Made by a program: the position numbers and the translations under genes. From the NCBI GenBank assembly GCA_020072785.1, contig JAIQGG010000008.1, positions 1-64,000 of the forward strand: a stretch of DNA of 64,000 bases, read 5' to 3'. The notes beneath the pieces were generated by a model, which was given only the letters and a program-made list of their open reading frames with translations, was not told the DNA's origin and ran no database searches. This DNA comes from Terriglobia bacterium (GTDB taxonomy: Bacteria > Acidobacteriota > Terriglobia > Acidiferrales > UBA7541). Shown here one piece after another: positions 34,499 through 43,448 of the stretch; within the stretch, counting starts at the first letter, position 1, and each line of letters opens with the position of its first letter.

Positions 34499-35386
34499 TT
34501 GAAAGCACTCATCGTCAACGCCGATGACCTTGGCTGGACCGAGGACGTGAACCGCGGCATCGCCGAGGCTCACCGCCACGGCATCCTCACCAGCGCCTCC
34601 CTGCTGGCCAATGGCACGGCCTTCGCCGGCGCGGTGCAGCTGGCGCGCCTCGAAACGCGGCTGGGCGTGGGCGTGCACCTCAACCTGAGTGACGGACCGC
34701 CCATTTTGCCGCCCGGGGAAGTGCCCAGCCTGGTCAACGGCGAAGGGATGCTGCGCGCCGGCCCGGGAACGCTCTTCGTGCGCCTGCTGCGTGGGCGCCT
34801 GCATCGGGCCGAAGTCGAACGGGAATGGGAGGCGCAGGTACGCAAAGTGCGCGACGCCGGTATTGCGCCCACGCATCTCGACGGGCACAAGCACGTGCAC
34901 ATGCTCCCGGGGCTGTTCGAGATTGCCGTGCGCATCGCGCGGCGCCACGGCATCCGCGCTATCCGCGTCGCGCTGGAAGCGCCGCAGCTCAGCGCGCTGT
35001 TGGACAAGGGCGCGCCGCGCGTTACGCCCGGCCCCGCCAGGCGTTTCACCAAGGCGCTCGCAGTGCGCGGCCTGCGTCTGCTGGCCAGGGACGCCCGGGA
35101 GGAGGCGCGCCGCGCGGGCCTCGTGACCTGCGATTTTTTCTGCGGCATCACGCAGACGGGCTTGCTGACGGAGAGTGGCGTGGCCACTCTGCTCGCCAAC
35201 CTGCCGCCGGGCCTGACCGAGCTGATGACCCACCCCGGCTACGCCGGGGAGGAGCTGCGCCGCACCCCCACCCGCCTGCAGGACTCCCGCCAGGCCGAGC
35301 TGGCTATTCTGACGGCACCGGGGATTCGAAATCTTGTCGCCAGCCAGGGCATCCGCTTGCTACACTACGGCCTTGCAGCCGATTGA
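34499..35386 (+). CDS. hpnK: YdjC/ChbG-family deacetylase, HpnK-like
   Basis: A 295-residue carbohydrate deacetylase-like protein of the YdjC/ChbG family, of which HpnK is the hopanoid-associated member. Metal-site motifs are visible: NADDLGWTEDVNRGI at residues 7-21, ASLLANGTAF, GVHLNLSDGPP, HLDGHKHVHMLPGLFE, and LMTHPGYAGEELRR near the end. It starts with TTG at 34499 directly after a dispersed repeat, and no usual ribosome binding site is visible. A glycosyltransferase follows two bases after the stop. The hpnK symbol rests on family resemblance and this pairing; no other hopanoid gene is in the window. Confidence 0.82.
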   Translation: MKALIVNADDLGWTEDVNRGIAEAHRHGILTSASLLANGTAFAGAVQLARLETRLGVGVHLNLSDGPPILPPGEVPSLVNGEGMLRAGPGTLFVRLLRGRLHRAEVEREWEAQVRKVRDAGIAPTHLDGHKHVHMLPGLFEIAVRIARRHGIRAIRVALEAPQLSALLDKGAPRVTPGPARRFTKALAVRGLRLLARDAREEARRAGLVTCDFFCGITQTGLLTESGVATLLANLPPGLTELMTHPGYAGEELRRTPTRLQDSRQAELAILTAPGIRNLVASQGIRLLHYGLAAD

Positions 35387-35387
35387 C

Positions 35388-36410
35388 ATGAAAAGCGAAA
35401 ACGCCATTCAATATTCTCTGGTCGTCCCGTTCTTTAACGAACAGGAGAACATCCCGCAGCTCTATCTGCACCTCACCGAAGTCATGGATGGGCTCGGCGG
35501 GACGTATGAGCTGGTGTTCATCGACGACGGCAGCCGGGACAATACCTACAAGGTGCTCCAAGACATCTTCGAGCACGACCGCCGGGTCAATCTGGTGCGG
35601 CTGCGCCGCAACTTCGGGCAGACCGCGGCGCTGAAGGCGGGTTTCGATTTCGCGCGGGGCGACGTGATCATCTCCATGGACGGCGACCTGCAGCACGATC
35701 CCGACGAGATCCCCAAATTCATCGAGAAACTGGAAGAGGGCTACGATCTGGTGAGCGGGTGGCGCGTGGCGCGCAAGGATCACTGGCTCACGCGGCGCCT
35801 GCCCAGCCGTGTCGCCAACTGGATGATGGCCAAGCTCTCCGGCGTCCCGGTGCACGATTTCGGAACCACCTTCAAGGCCTACCGCCGCGAGATCATCCAG
35901 GAAATCCAGCTCTACGGCGAGCTGCATCGCTTCATTCCCGCGCTGGCGGCCTCCGCCGGAGCGCGCATCGCGGAAGTGCCCATCGTCAATCTGGAGCGCA
36001 AGAACGGGAAATCGAATTACGGCATCGGGCGCACCATCCGCGTCTTTCTGGACCTGCTGATCGTGAAGTTTCTCCTGGACTACTCCACGCGGCCGCTGCA
36101 GTTCTTCGGGCTGATGGGGATGTTCGGCTCGGGCACGGGGCTGCTGATCTGCCTGGTGCTGGCCTTCAAGAAGCTGTTCTACCATACGCAGTTGCTGGCG
36201 CAGCACGGCCCCTTGCTCCTGCTGGGCATCGCGCTGTTCGTGAGCGGAATTCAGTTCATGTCCATGGGGCTGCTCGGCGAGATGATGGCGCGCACCTACT
36301 ACGAATCGCAGAACAAGCCGATTTACTCGCTGCGCGAAGTGAAGAGCCACCGCAAGGAGATGGGCGACTCGGCCGAGTCCGCCCGCCCCTCCGGCAGTTC
36401 CGACCGCTAG
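35388..36410 (+). CDS. GT2-family glycosyltransferase, polyprenyl-phosphate sugar synthase type
   Basis: The 340-residue protein has a GT2 catalytic domain and two C-terminal membrane segments. This is the layout of dolichol- or undecaprenyl-phosphate glycosyltransferases such as GtrB and ArnC. Motifs are VVPFFNEQENIPQLY, VFIDDGSRDNTY, MDGDLQHDPDEIPKF (DXD) and FGTTFKAYRREII. The membrane parts are FFGLMGMFGSGTGLLICLVLAF and LLLLGIALFVSGIQFMSMGLLG. The ATG at 35388 lies two bases after the hpnK stop, so the two genes are coupled. The sugar and lipid acceptor are not readable from sequence. Confidence 0.9.
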   Translation: MKSENAIQYSLVVPFFNEQENIPQLYLHLTEVMDGLGGTYELVFIDDGSRDNTYKVLQDIFEHDRRVNLVRLRRNFGQTAALKAGFDFARGDVIISMDGDLQHDPDEIPKFIEKLEEGYDLVSGWRVARKDHWLTRRLPSRVANWMMAKLSGVPVHDFGTTFKAYRREIIQEIQLYGELHRFIPALAASAGARIAEVPIVNLERKNGKSNYGIGRTIRVFLDLLIVKFLLDYSTRPLQFFGLMGMFGSGTGLLICLVLAFKKLFYHTQLLAQHGPLLLLGIALFVSGIQFMSMGLLGEMMARTYYESQNKPIYSLREVKSHRKEMGDSAESARPSGSSDR

Positions 36411-36482
36411 CCCGCCCGCGGCGCTTCCCCGCTGCCGCATCCTTCCGGATTCAATGACAATTGGAGCTTTCCTGCGGCGGGA

Positions 36483-39400
36483 TTAGTCCGCGGTCTGCTG
36501 CGCGGCCTGCGGGGTTCCTCTGCGGAAGCTGCGCGTGATCCAGCTTTCGAATTGATCCATGTAGATGAAGACCGCCGGCGTCAGGTACAGCGTGACCACC
36601 TGCGAGAGCAGCAGCCCCCCCACCACGGCCAGGCCCAGCGGGCGGCGCGATTCCGCACCCGCGCCGTAGCCCAGGGCGATGGGCAGGGTGCCCATCAGCG
36701 CGGACATGGTGGTCATCATGATGGGGCGGAAGCGCACGATGCAGCCCTTGAAGATGGCCTCCGCGGGAGCCAGGTTGTCGTGGCGCTGCGCTGCCAGCGC
36801 GAAGTCGATCATCATGATCGCATTCTTCTTTACGATGCCCACCAGCATGATCACGCCTACGAAACCGTACAGGTTCAGGTCGTAGTGAAACAGGTACAGC
36901 GTGAGCAGCGCCCCGAAACCCGCCGAAGGCAACCCGGAGAGAATCGTCAGGGGATGAATGAAGCTCTCGTAGAGAACTCCGAGAATAATGTAAATGACCA
37001 GGATGGACATGAGCAGGAGTACGCCCAGCCCGGCGACCGAGGATTCGAAGGCCTGCGCGGTGCCCTGAAAACTGGTGGTGATGGTCGCGGGCAGTGTCGT
37101 TCGCGCCAGCTCGCTGACCTGGGCCACGCCGGTGCCCAGCGCCACGCCAGGCTTCAGGTTGAAGGAAAGCGTGACTGCGGGAAGCTGCCCGAGATGCGTG
37201 ACCGCCAGCGGCCCCACCGACGGGCGCAGCCGCGCCACGGCGTCCAGGGGCACAAGCTGTCCCGTGCCAGAACGGATGTAAAGCAGCGGCAGGGCCGCGG
37301 GATCCCTCTGGTAGCGCGGCTCAAGCTCCATGATGACCCGGTACTCGTTCGTCGGGGTGTAGATGGTGGAAATCTGGCGGGCGCCGTAGCTGGTGTACAG
37401 CGCGTCTTCGATCTGTGCCGCGGTCACCCCCAGCGCGGAGGCCTTGTCGCGGTCGATCAGCACGTCCACCTGGGGATTCTTGATCTGCATGTCGGTGTTG
37501 ACGTCCTGCAGGCCGGGCAGCGTACGCGCCTTGGCTTCGAACTCCGCGGCCGCGCGGTACAGCGCGGTGGTCTCGGTGCTCTGCATGGTGAACTGGTAGA
37601 GCGCCTTGGTGAGCTGCCCGCCGATGCGGATGGGCGGCAGATTCTGCGGATAGGCGCGGATCCCCGGCACCACGGCGAGCTTCGGACGCAGATCCTCGAT
37701 AATGCGGTCCACGTGGGGCCGCGTGTTGCGCGGCGTCAGCCGAATGAACAGCCGGCCGGAGTTCGATCCGCCGGCGGCGCCCGACGAGCCGCCGCCGATG
37801 CTCGAGAAAGCGTTGGCCACGTAAGGCTGCTGCTGCACGATGGCCATGAGCTGCTTCTGATGCTCGGCCATGGCTTCGAAGGAGATGCCCTCCTGCGCTT
37901 CGGTAAAGATAAATACCTGGCCGGTATCCTCGCTGGGCAGGAAGCCCTTGGGGATCACCCGGAAGAGCTCCACCGTCCCGGCCAGCATCAGCACGGAGAG
38001 CAACACCGTGGCCAAGCGGTGGCGCAGGGCGAAGCGCAGCGAGCCTTCGTAAGCGCGCTCCACCGCCTGGTATCCGTTTTCGAAGGAATTGTAGAGCCAA
38101 CCGTGCTTCTGCTCGTGCGCGGAACGCAGGAAGCGGCTGCAGAGCATGGGCGTCAGGGTCAAGGAGACAAACCCGGAGACGAGAATGGCCATGCCGATGG
38201 TCACCGAGAATTCGTGCAGCAGCCGGCCCAGAATCCCGCCCATGAACAGCACCGGCAGGAACACCGCGGCCAGCGACAAAGTCATCGACAGAATGGTGAA
38301 GCCGACCTCGCGCGCCCCGCGGAAGGCCGCCTCCATCACCGGCTCACCCGCCTCCATGTGGCGGACGATGTTCTCCAGCATGACGATGGCGTCGTCCACG
38401 ACGAAGCCGACCGAGAGCGTCAGCGCCATCATGGAGAGGTTGTCCACGGAATAACCGAGCAGGTACATCACGGCAAAAGTGCCAATGATGGACATGGGCA
38501 CGGCCAGGCTGGGTATGACGGTGGCGGAGAGATTGCGCAGGAACAGGAAGATGACCAGGATGACCAGAGCGATGGTCAGCAGCAGCGTGGTTTTGACGTC
38601 GTGCACCGAATCGCGGATGGAGACCGAGCGATCATAGAGGATTTCGAGCTTCACCGAGGGCGGGATCTGCGCGCGGTAGACGGGCATGAGCCGCTTGATG
38701 GAATCCACGACCTCGACGGTATTGGTGCCCGGTTGCCGCTGCACGGCCAGAACGATGGCGCGTTCGCCGTTGAACCAACTGGCCACCTTATCGTTCTCCA
38801 CGCTGTCCAGGACGCTGCCGACATCAGCGAGGCGCACCGGCGAGCCCCCGCGGTAGGCCACGATGAGCGACCGGTAAGCCGCCGCGTTGGTGAGCTGCCC
38901 CGTGGCCTGCACGGTCACCGCGCGGTGCTGCCCCCAGAGCGTGCCCGTGGGCAGATTGACGTTGCCCTGCTGCACCGCCTTTTGCACCTCGTCCACGCCG
39001 ATGCCACGGCTGGCCAGCTTGCGCGGATCGAGCTGCACGCGCACGGCATACTTCTGCGCGCCGTAGACGCTGACCTGGGCCACGCCGCTGATGGTCGAGA
39101 TGCGCTGCGCCAGATAGGTCTCGGCGAACTCGTCCACCAGAGAAAGCGGCAGGCTCGGCGAGGACATCGCGATGTACAGAATGGGCTGGTCCGCCGGGTT
39201 GACCTTAAAAAACGACGGTGGGGCGGGCATGTTCTGCGGCAACTGCGCGCCCGCCTGGGTGATCGCGGTTTGCACGTCCTGGGCCGCGCCATCCAGGTTG
39301 CGGTTGAGGTTGAACTGCAGGGTGATCTGCGTGGTGCCGAGCTGATTCACCGAGGACATCGAATCCAGGCCCTGAATCGTGGAGAACTGCTTTTCCAGCG

Positions 39401-39590
39401 GAGTGGCCACGCTCGAGGCCATGGTCTCCGGGCTGGCGCCCGGCAGCGCCGCAAACACCTGAATCGTCGGAAAATCCACGTTGGGCAAGTCGCTCACCGG
39501 CAGGATGCGGTAGGCGAACAGGCCGAAGAATAGAATCGCCAGCATCACCAGGGTGGTGGCAATCGGGCGGCGAATGAAGAGATCAGACAT
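36483..39590 (-). CDS. RND-family efflux pump inner-membrane protein (HAE1/AcrB-MdtB type)
   Basis: A 1035-residue RND transporter with the two-fold repeat of twelve membrane helices and two large periplasmic loops. The N-terminus (SDLFIRRPIATTLVMLAILFFG), the proton-relay pair in VGFVVDDAIVMLENIVRH, and the second-half helix VGIVKKNAIMMIDFALAA are typical of hydrophobe/amphiphile efflux (HAE1) pumps. It follows the adaptor gene by 12 bases. No outer-membrane factor gene is adjacent, so TolC must be supplied elsewhere. The closest fit by motif is the MdtB/MdtC branch; substrates are unknown. Confidence 0.95.
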   Translation of the reverse strand: MSDLFIRRPIATTLVMLAILFFGLFAYRILPVSDLPNVDFPTIQVFAALPGASPETMASSVATPLEKQFSTIQGLDSMSSVNQLGTTQITLQFNLNRNLDGAAQDVQTAITQAGAQLPQNMPAPPSFFKVNPADQPILYIAMSSPSLPLSLVDEFAETYLAQRISTISGVAQVSVYGAQKYAVRVQLDPRKLASRGIGVDEVQKAVQQGNVNLPTGTLWGQHRAVTVQATGQLTNAAAYRSLIVAYRGGSPVRLADVGSVLDSVENDKVASWFNGERAIVLAVQRQPGTNTVEVVDSIKRLMPVYRAQIPPSVKLEILYDRSVSIRDSVHDVKTTLLLTIALVILVIFLFLRNLSATVIPSLAVPMSIIGTFAVMYLLGYSVDNLSMMALTLSVGFVVDDAIVMLENIVRHMEAGEPVMEAAFRGAREVGFTILSMTLSLAAVFLPVLFMGGILGRLLHEFSVTIGMAILVSGFVSLTLTPMLCSRFLRSAHEQKHGWLYNSFENGYQAVERAYEGSLRFALRHRLATVLLSVLMLAGTVELFRVIPKGFLPSEDTGQVFIFTEAQEGISFEAMAEHQKQLMAIVQQQPYVANAFSSIGGGSSGAAGGSNSGRLFIRLTPRNTRPHVDRIIEDLRPKLAVVPGIRAYPQNLPPIRIGGQLTKALYQFTMQSTETTALYRAAAEFEAKARTLPGLQDVNTDMQIKNPQVDVLIDRDKASALGVTAAQIEDALYTSYGARQISTIYTPTNEYRVIMELEPRYQRDPAALPLLYIRSGTGQLVPLDAVARLRPSVGPLAVTHLGQLPAVTLSFNLKPGVALGTGVAQVSELARTTLPATITTSFQGTAQAFESSVAGLGVLLLMSILVIYIILGVLYESFIHPLTILSGLPSAGFGALLTLYLFHYDLNLYGFVGVIMLVGIVKKNAIMMIDFALAAQRHDNLAPAEAIFKGCIVRFRPIMMTTMSALMGTLPIALGYGAGAESRRPLGLAVVGGLLLSQVVTLYLTPAVFIYMDQFESWITRSFRRGTPQAAQQTAD

Positions 39591-39602
39591 GCCGGAATCC
39601 GC

Positions 39603-40781
39603 TCAGGAACCGGACTTCGGGGCGACGTGCGAGCCGTTGAGGAGCCGGAGCTGCCCGTCGGTCACCACGGTTTCGCCGGCGTGCAGCCCTGCTTCCACGA
39701 TGGTTTCCCCGCCTACGGTGCGCCCCACGGTAACGTTGCGCATCTCCGCGGTGTTGTCGGGCTTGACCACGAAGACGAACGAGCCGCTCTGGCTAGTGCT
39801 GATCGCCTGCGACGGCACGACTAGGGCATGCGGCTGGGTCGTCAGCGTCAGGACCACGGTGACAAACTGCCCGGGCCACAATCGCCGCTGCGTGTTGGCA
39901 AAGGTGGCCTTCAGCCGGATCGTGCCGGTGGTGTAGTCCACGACGTTGTCCACAAAAGAGAGCGTGCCCTGTTCCGAGACATTCGGCTGATCAGGAATCA
40001 TAGCCGTCACGCGCATTTTGCGCTCGGCGTGGTAGCGCTTGACGTCGGCAAGATTCTGCTCGGGAATCGCAAACGTCACATAAATGGGCGTGATCTGGTT
40101 GATAGTCACCAGAATGGGCACGTCGTTGGCCTTGGTCAGGTTGCCGGGGCGGACCAGCACGCTGCCCGTGCGCCCGTTGATCGGCGAGCGGATTTCGCAA
40201 TACTGCAGATTCAGCCGCGCCGATTCGATGGCCGCGCGGTCGGACTGCACCACGGCTTCCTGTGCCTCGGCGTCGGCGCGTTGCGTGTCGTACTGCAGCT
40301 TGGGGACAATGCCCTGCTCGAAGAGGTTCTGATAGCGCTCGGCCAGCACGCGCGCATTCTGCGCTTTGGCCTGGTCGCGGGCGAGATCCGCCTGCGCCTG
40401 CTTCAAGGCCACTTCAAACGGGCGCTTGTCGATTTCGAACAGCAGCTCGCCCTTGTGGACGTCCTGGCCCTCCAGGAAATGCACAGCCATCACCGGGCCG
40501 GTCACCTGGGCCTTGATGGACACGCTGGCGAGGGCCTCCACATTCCCGATGGCGCGCAGCTCGACCGGAACGTCCTTCTCCACGGCCTGGGCGACCACCA
40601 CCGGCACGGCGGGCGCTGCCGGAGCCGCGGCCTGCGGCTTCCCGCAGCCGGCAAACAACAGCGCGGCGAACCCCAGACCCACAGCGGCCAGCGCGGGGCG
40701 CCTTACGGCGGCAGGCAGCCGCCGGACATTTCGAAACAAGGTCGACCGCTTCGCGGTCATGCATACGATTGAGGGCATCAT
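39603..40781 (-). CDS. RND efflux periplasmic adaptor, lipoprotein
   Basis: The 392-residue membrane-fusion protein has a lipobox (LLFAGC) after its hydrophobic signal. It has the lipoyl/barrel halves SVSIKAQVTGPVMAVHFLEG and IRSPINGRTGSVLVRPGN, and a coiled-coil between them (EVALKQAQADLARDQAKAQN). It links the pump to an outer-membrane channel. The start is uncertain: ATG 40781 or 40778 lie upstream, while ATG 40760 lies inside a dispersed palindromic repeat, so the repeat encodes MTAKRST. It is the first gene of a two-gene operon. Confidence 0.93.
   Translation of the reverse strand: MMPSIVCMTAKRSTLFRNVRRLPAAVRRPALAAVGLGFAALLFAGCGKPQAAAPAAPAVPVVVAQAVEKDVPVELRAIGNVEALASVSIKAQVTGPVMAVHFLEGQDVHKGELLFEIDKRPFEVALKQAQADLARDQAKAQNARVLAERYQNLFEQGIVPKLQYDTQRADAEAQEAVVQSDRAAIESARLNLQYCEIRSPINGRTGSVLVRPGNLTKANDVPILVTINQITPIYVTFAIPEQNLADVKRYHAERKMRVTAMIPDQPNVSEQGTLSFVDNVVDYTTGTIRLKATFANTQRRLWPGQFVTVVLTLTTQPHALVVPSQAISTSQSGSFVFVVKPDNTAEMRNVTVGRTVGGETIVEAGLHAGETVVTDGQLRLLNGSHVAPKSGS
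40741..40764 (+). repeat. Dispersed palindromic repeat at the adaptor N-terminus
   Basis: The copy reads GTCGACCGCTTCGCGGTCAT, followed by GCAT. On the minus strand it lies within the first codons of the RND adaptor gene and includes an in-frame ATG at 40760. Confidence 0.82.
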
Positions 40782-41056
40782 CTCGTCTTGATATCGGATT
40801 CGACTTGCGTCGGGAACGGCCTGGATCTCCGTCTGGACTTCCTGCTTAACCAGCAGTCACGGGCAGAAATATTCTCCTATCGCTCTTCCTACCACATAGA
40901 TGCGGCCAGCAACGAACCGGTTTCATGAAATCCGCCCCTCTATCCAAGGGGCTGACCGCTGCGCTCCGGGACGCCTGGCGCCGCGCTCGATCCTTTCTTT
41001 CGCAACCCGATTGCGCCAGCCTGTAGCCCGGGCAAGCTCGTTTTCCGGGGTGAAGT

Positions 41057-41581
41057 TCAGGATTCCGGAGCGAGGCGTCGGTATTTGCCCCGGAAGAAGA
41101 GCAGCGGCTCCCCGCCCTGGATTTCCGCGCTTTGCACTTCGGCGACGAAGATGGTGTGATCGCCGGAAACATGTTTGGCTACCACCTGGCAGGCCATCTG
41201 CGCGATCGTCCCTTCCAGGAGTGGAATGCCGTTTTCCGTCCAACGGTAGCGGATTCCCAGCTTCTCTTCGGTTTCGAGACTCTTCTCGCTCCGCGAGAAA
41301 TACCGCGAAAGGTCCTGCTGCTCCGCGGTAAGCACGGCAATGCCGAAACGTCGCTTCTTCTGCAGCAGCGGCAGCATCTTCGCCTGCTGGTCCACGCAGA
41401 TCAGCACCAGCAGCGGCTCCAGGGAAACCGAAGTGAATGAATTTGCGGTCATGCCATGGACCTGGCTCCGCGGGGCCGCCCCGGAACTCGTTGTGTCCTC
41501 GACGGTAACGACCGTGACGCCGGTGGCAAACTGCCCCACGGCGCGCCGAAACTCTTCCGGTGTCGGTGTGCGTGTGTTCAT
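41057..41581 (-). CDS. Flavin reductase-like FMN-binding protein
   Basis: A 174-residue protein of the flavin reductase-like family: FRRAVGQFATGVTVVTV at the start, MTANSFTSVSLEPLLVLICVD for the FMN loop, and GDHTIFVAEVQSAEI at the end. Such proteins bind FMN and reduce flavin with NAD(P)H, often for a partner oxygenase. Here the nearest neighbour is the divergent F420 oxidoreductase gene. Whether it serves F420 chemistry is only a guess from position. Confidence 0.88.
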   Translation of the reverse strand: MNTRTPTPEEFRRAVGQFATGVTVVTVEDTTSSGAAPRSQVHGMTANSFTSVSLEPLLVLICVDQQAKMLPLLQKKRRFGIAVLTAEQQDLSRYFSRSEKSLETEEKLGIRYRWTENGIPLLEGTIAQMACQVVAKHVSGDHTIFVAEVQSAEIQGGEPLLFFRGKYRRLAPES

Positions 41582-41744
41582 CTGGATTTTTCACACCATA
41601 CCATATCATCCGCCCCGGACGCGAAACCCGGCGCAAAACAGGCACGCGGAAGAAAACCCCGACTTCGCGTATAATCGGTGATTCTTTTCACCCCGCCGCG
41701 GGCCTCTGCTGCGGCGGAGCAAAGTACAAGGGGAGAAACCCATC

Positions 41745-42422
41745 ATGTCACGCATCGTTTCCATTCTCGGCGGCACCGGACCCGAAGGTTCGGGGCTCGC
41801 TTATCGCTGGGCGCGCGCCGGCGAGCACATTGTCATCGGCTCGCGCGACGCGCAGCGCGCCGCCGAAGCCGCGCGGCAACTCAAGGCCCGCATCGGCGCC
41901 GCCGCCAGCGTGGAGGGTGCGGACAACGCCGCCGCCGTGGCCAAGGGCGACATCGTGGTGCTCACCGTGCCCTTCGCCGGCCACGCCGCGCTGCTGAAAT
42001 CGCTCAAAACCGCCTGGAAGCCCGGCGCTATCGTCATCGACACCACCGTGCCGCTGGCCGCCACTGTCGGCGGGCCTCCAACGCGCATGCTCGGGGTCTG
42101 GCAGGGTTCCGCGGCGCAGCAGACGCAGGAGCTCGTCCCCGCGGGCGTCTCCGTCGTCGCTGCGTTTCAGAACCTCGGCGCGGAGATCCTGGCCACCGAT
42201 GCGCCGGTGGATTGCGACGTTTTGGTGTGCAGCGACGACGAAAAGGCTAAGCAGGCGGCCTCCGAGCTGGCGCTGAAGATTCCCGGCGCGCGCGCGCTCA
42301 ACGGCGGCAAACTGGAAAACGCGCGCATCGTGGAATCGCTGACCGCGCTGCTGATCGGGTTGAATATCCGTTACAAAGTGCACAGCGCGGGGATTCGCTT
42401 TACCGGACTGCCGGTGAAGTAG
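41745..42422 (+). CDS. npdG: NADPH-dependent F420 reductase
   Basis: The 225-residue enzyme transfers hydride between NADPH and coenzyme F420. The N-terminal Rossmann motif is SILGGTGPEGSGLAYRWARAG, and the NADP-phosphate site follows at VIGSRDAQRAAEAA. Later segments KPGAIVIDTTVPL and VVAAFQNLGAEIL fit the F420:NADP oxidoreductase family. The C-terminal segment ARALNGGKLENARIVESLTALLIGLN is also conserved in it. The start has GGGGAG upstream. Its stop codon overlaps the first base of a dispersed repeat. It is convergent to the cofD-cofG-cofE genes. Confidence 0.93.
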   Translation: MSRIVSILGGTGPEGSGLAYRWARAGEHIVIGSRDAQRAAEAARQLKARIGAAASVEGADNAAAVAKGDIVVLTVPFAGHAALLKSLKTAWKPGAIVIDTTVPLAATVGGPPTRMLGVWQGSAAQQTQELVPAGVSVVAAFQNLGAEILATDAPVDCDVLVCSDDEKAKQAASELALKIPGARALNGGKLENARIVESLTALLIGLNIRYKVHSAGIRFTGLPVK

Positions 42423-42446
42423 TTGACCGCTTTGCGGTCACGCATG
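42422..42446 (+). repeat. Dispersed palindromic repeat at the npdG stop
   Basis: GTTGACCGCTTTGCGGTCAC followed by GCATG. The first base belongs to the npdG stop codon. Together with the next copy it fills most of the 54-base gap between npdG and cofD. Confidence 0.85.
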
Positions 42447-42448
42447 AA

Positions 42449-42472
42449 GTTGATCGCTTCGCGGCCGCGCAC
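42449..42472 (+). repeat. Second, degenerate tandem copy of the palindromic repeat
   Basis: GTTGATCGCTTCGCGGCCGC, then GCAC, follows the first copy after two bases. The stem keeps pairing potential with one changed arm. The pair may act as a two-way transcription block between the convergent genes. Confidence 0.7.
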
Positions 42473-42476
42473 CACG

Positions 42477-43448
42477 TTATAACGCGAGGAGCGCGCGGGC
42501 GAGTTTGCGCTTCTGCGCCAGCGTGCTCATCACCGTGGGGATCACCGCTACCTCCATCCCCAGCGAGCGGATCGAGGTAGCCTGCGCCCGGTCCGCGGGA
42601 TCCACCACAAACGTACCCGTGAAATCGGCGTAGAGCCGCGCCACCCCGCGCGCGGAAACTTCGTAGCCCAGTTGCGCCAGCATGCGGTCTGAGGGGCCCT
42701 TCAGCGACTTCCCCCCGACGATCGGGCACACCGCGACCACGTCCTTCTTGCGCGCCTGCAGCGCCTCGCGCACTCCCCGCACCGCCAGGATTGGTCCGAT
42801 GCTGATCAGCGGATTGCTCGGGCAGATGATGATCCGCTGCGCCTCGCGAATGGCTTCCAGCACGCCCGGGGCGGGCGCAGCAGTTTCCACGTTTTCGAAG
42901 CGGATGCCGCGCACCACCGGCTCGGCGCGGCGTTTCACCAGATACTCCTGAAAGTGCAGCGGCCCCTCGTTCGAATCGATGATCGTGGGCACCGGCTGGT
43001 TGGACATCGGCAGGATGCGCGACTTCACTCCCAGCGCGAGGCGGATCGCCTGGGCCGCCTCGGCCAGCGTCCTCCCCTCGGCGAGCAGCGCGGTGCGGTG
43101 GAGGTGCGTGGCGAGATCGCGGTCGCCGAGGTTGAACCATCCCTCGCGGCCGTACGCGCGCAGCCGCTCCAGCACGTGAAATGTCTCCGCCGGAAAGCCC
43201 CAGCCCTTGGCCGCGTCCACGATCCCGGCCAGCGTGTAGGTGACGATGTCCAGGTCCGGCGAGATGCGCAGCCCGTGCAGGACGATGTCGTCGCCCGTAT
43301 TCACAATGACGTCCAGCTTGACCGGGTCGCACACCGCATACAGCCCGAGCAGAAGCTTCGAGGCGCCCACGCCGCCAGCCAGCGCGGCAAGTTTCAGGGA
43401 TGGCCGCCGCGCCCGCGGCACTTTTTTCCTCCCGGAGACGCCGCTCAT
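42477..43448 (-). CDS. cofD: 2-phospho-L-lactate transferase-type enzyme (F420 synthesis)
   Basis: The 323-residue CofD protein joins the deazaflavin Fo to a phospholactyl-type group from a GPPG-like donor. Family motifs are LAGGVGASKLLLGLYAV, VNTGDDIVLHGLRISPDLDIVTYTL, WFNLGDRDLATHLHRT, ICPSNPLISIGPIL and VVAVCPIVGGKSLKGP. The donor may be 2-phospholactate, phosphoenolpyruvate or 3-phosphoglycerate, which cannot be read here. The ATG overlaps the cofG stop by four bases. Confidence 0.95.
   Translation of the reverse strand: MSGVSGRKKVPRARRPSLKLAALAGGVGASKLLLGLYAVCDPVKLDVIVNTGDDIVLHGLRISPDLDIVTYTLAGIVDAAKGWGFPAETFHVLERLRAYGREGWFNLGDRDLATHLHRTALLAEGRTLAEAAQAIRLALGVKSRILPMSNQPVPTIIDSNEGPLHFQEYLVKRRAEPVVRGIRFENVETAAPAPGVLEAIREAQRIIICPSNPLISIGPILAVRGVREALQARKKDVVAVCPIVGGKSLKGPSDRMLAQLGYEVSARGVARLYADFTGTFVVDPADRAQATSIRSLGMEVAVIPTVMSTLAQKRKLARALLAL

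Noticed and set aside
36552-39533. Long open frame (993 codons) on the plus strand
   Set aside because: It is antisense to the clear RND pump gene, and its product is rich in H, R, Q and G without any domain.
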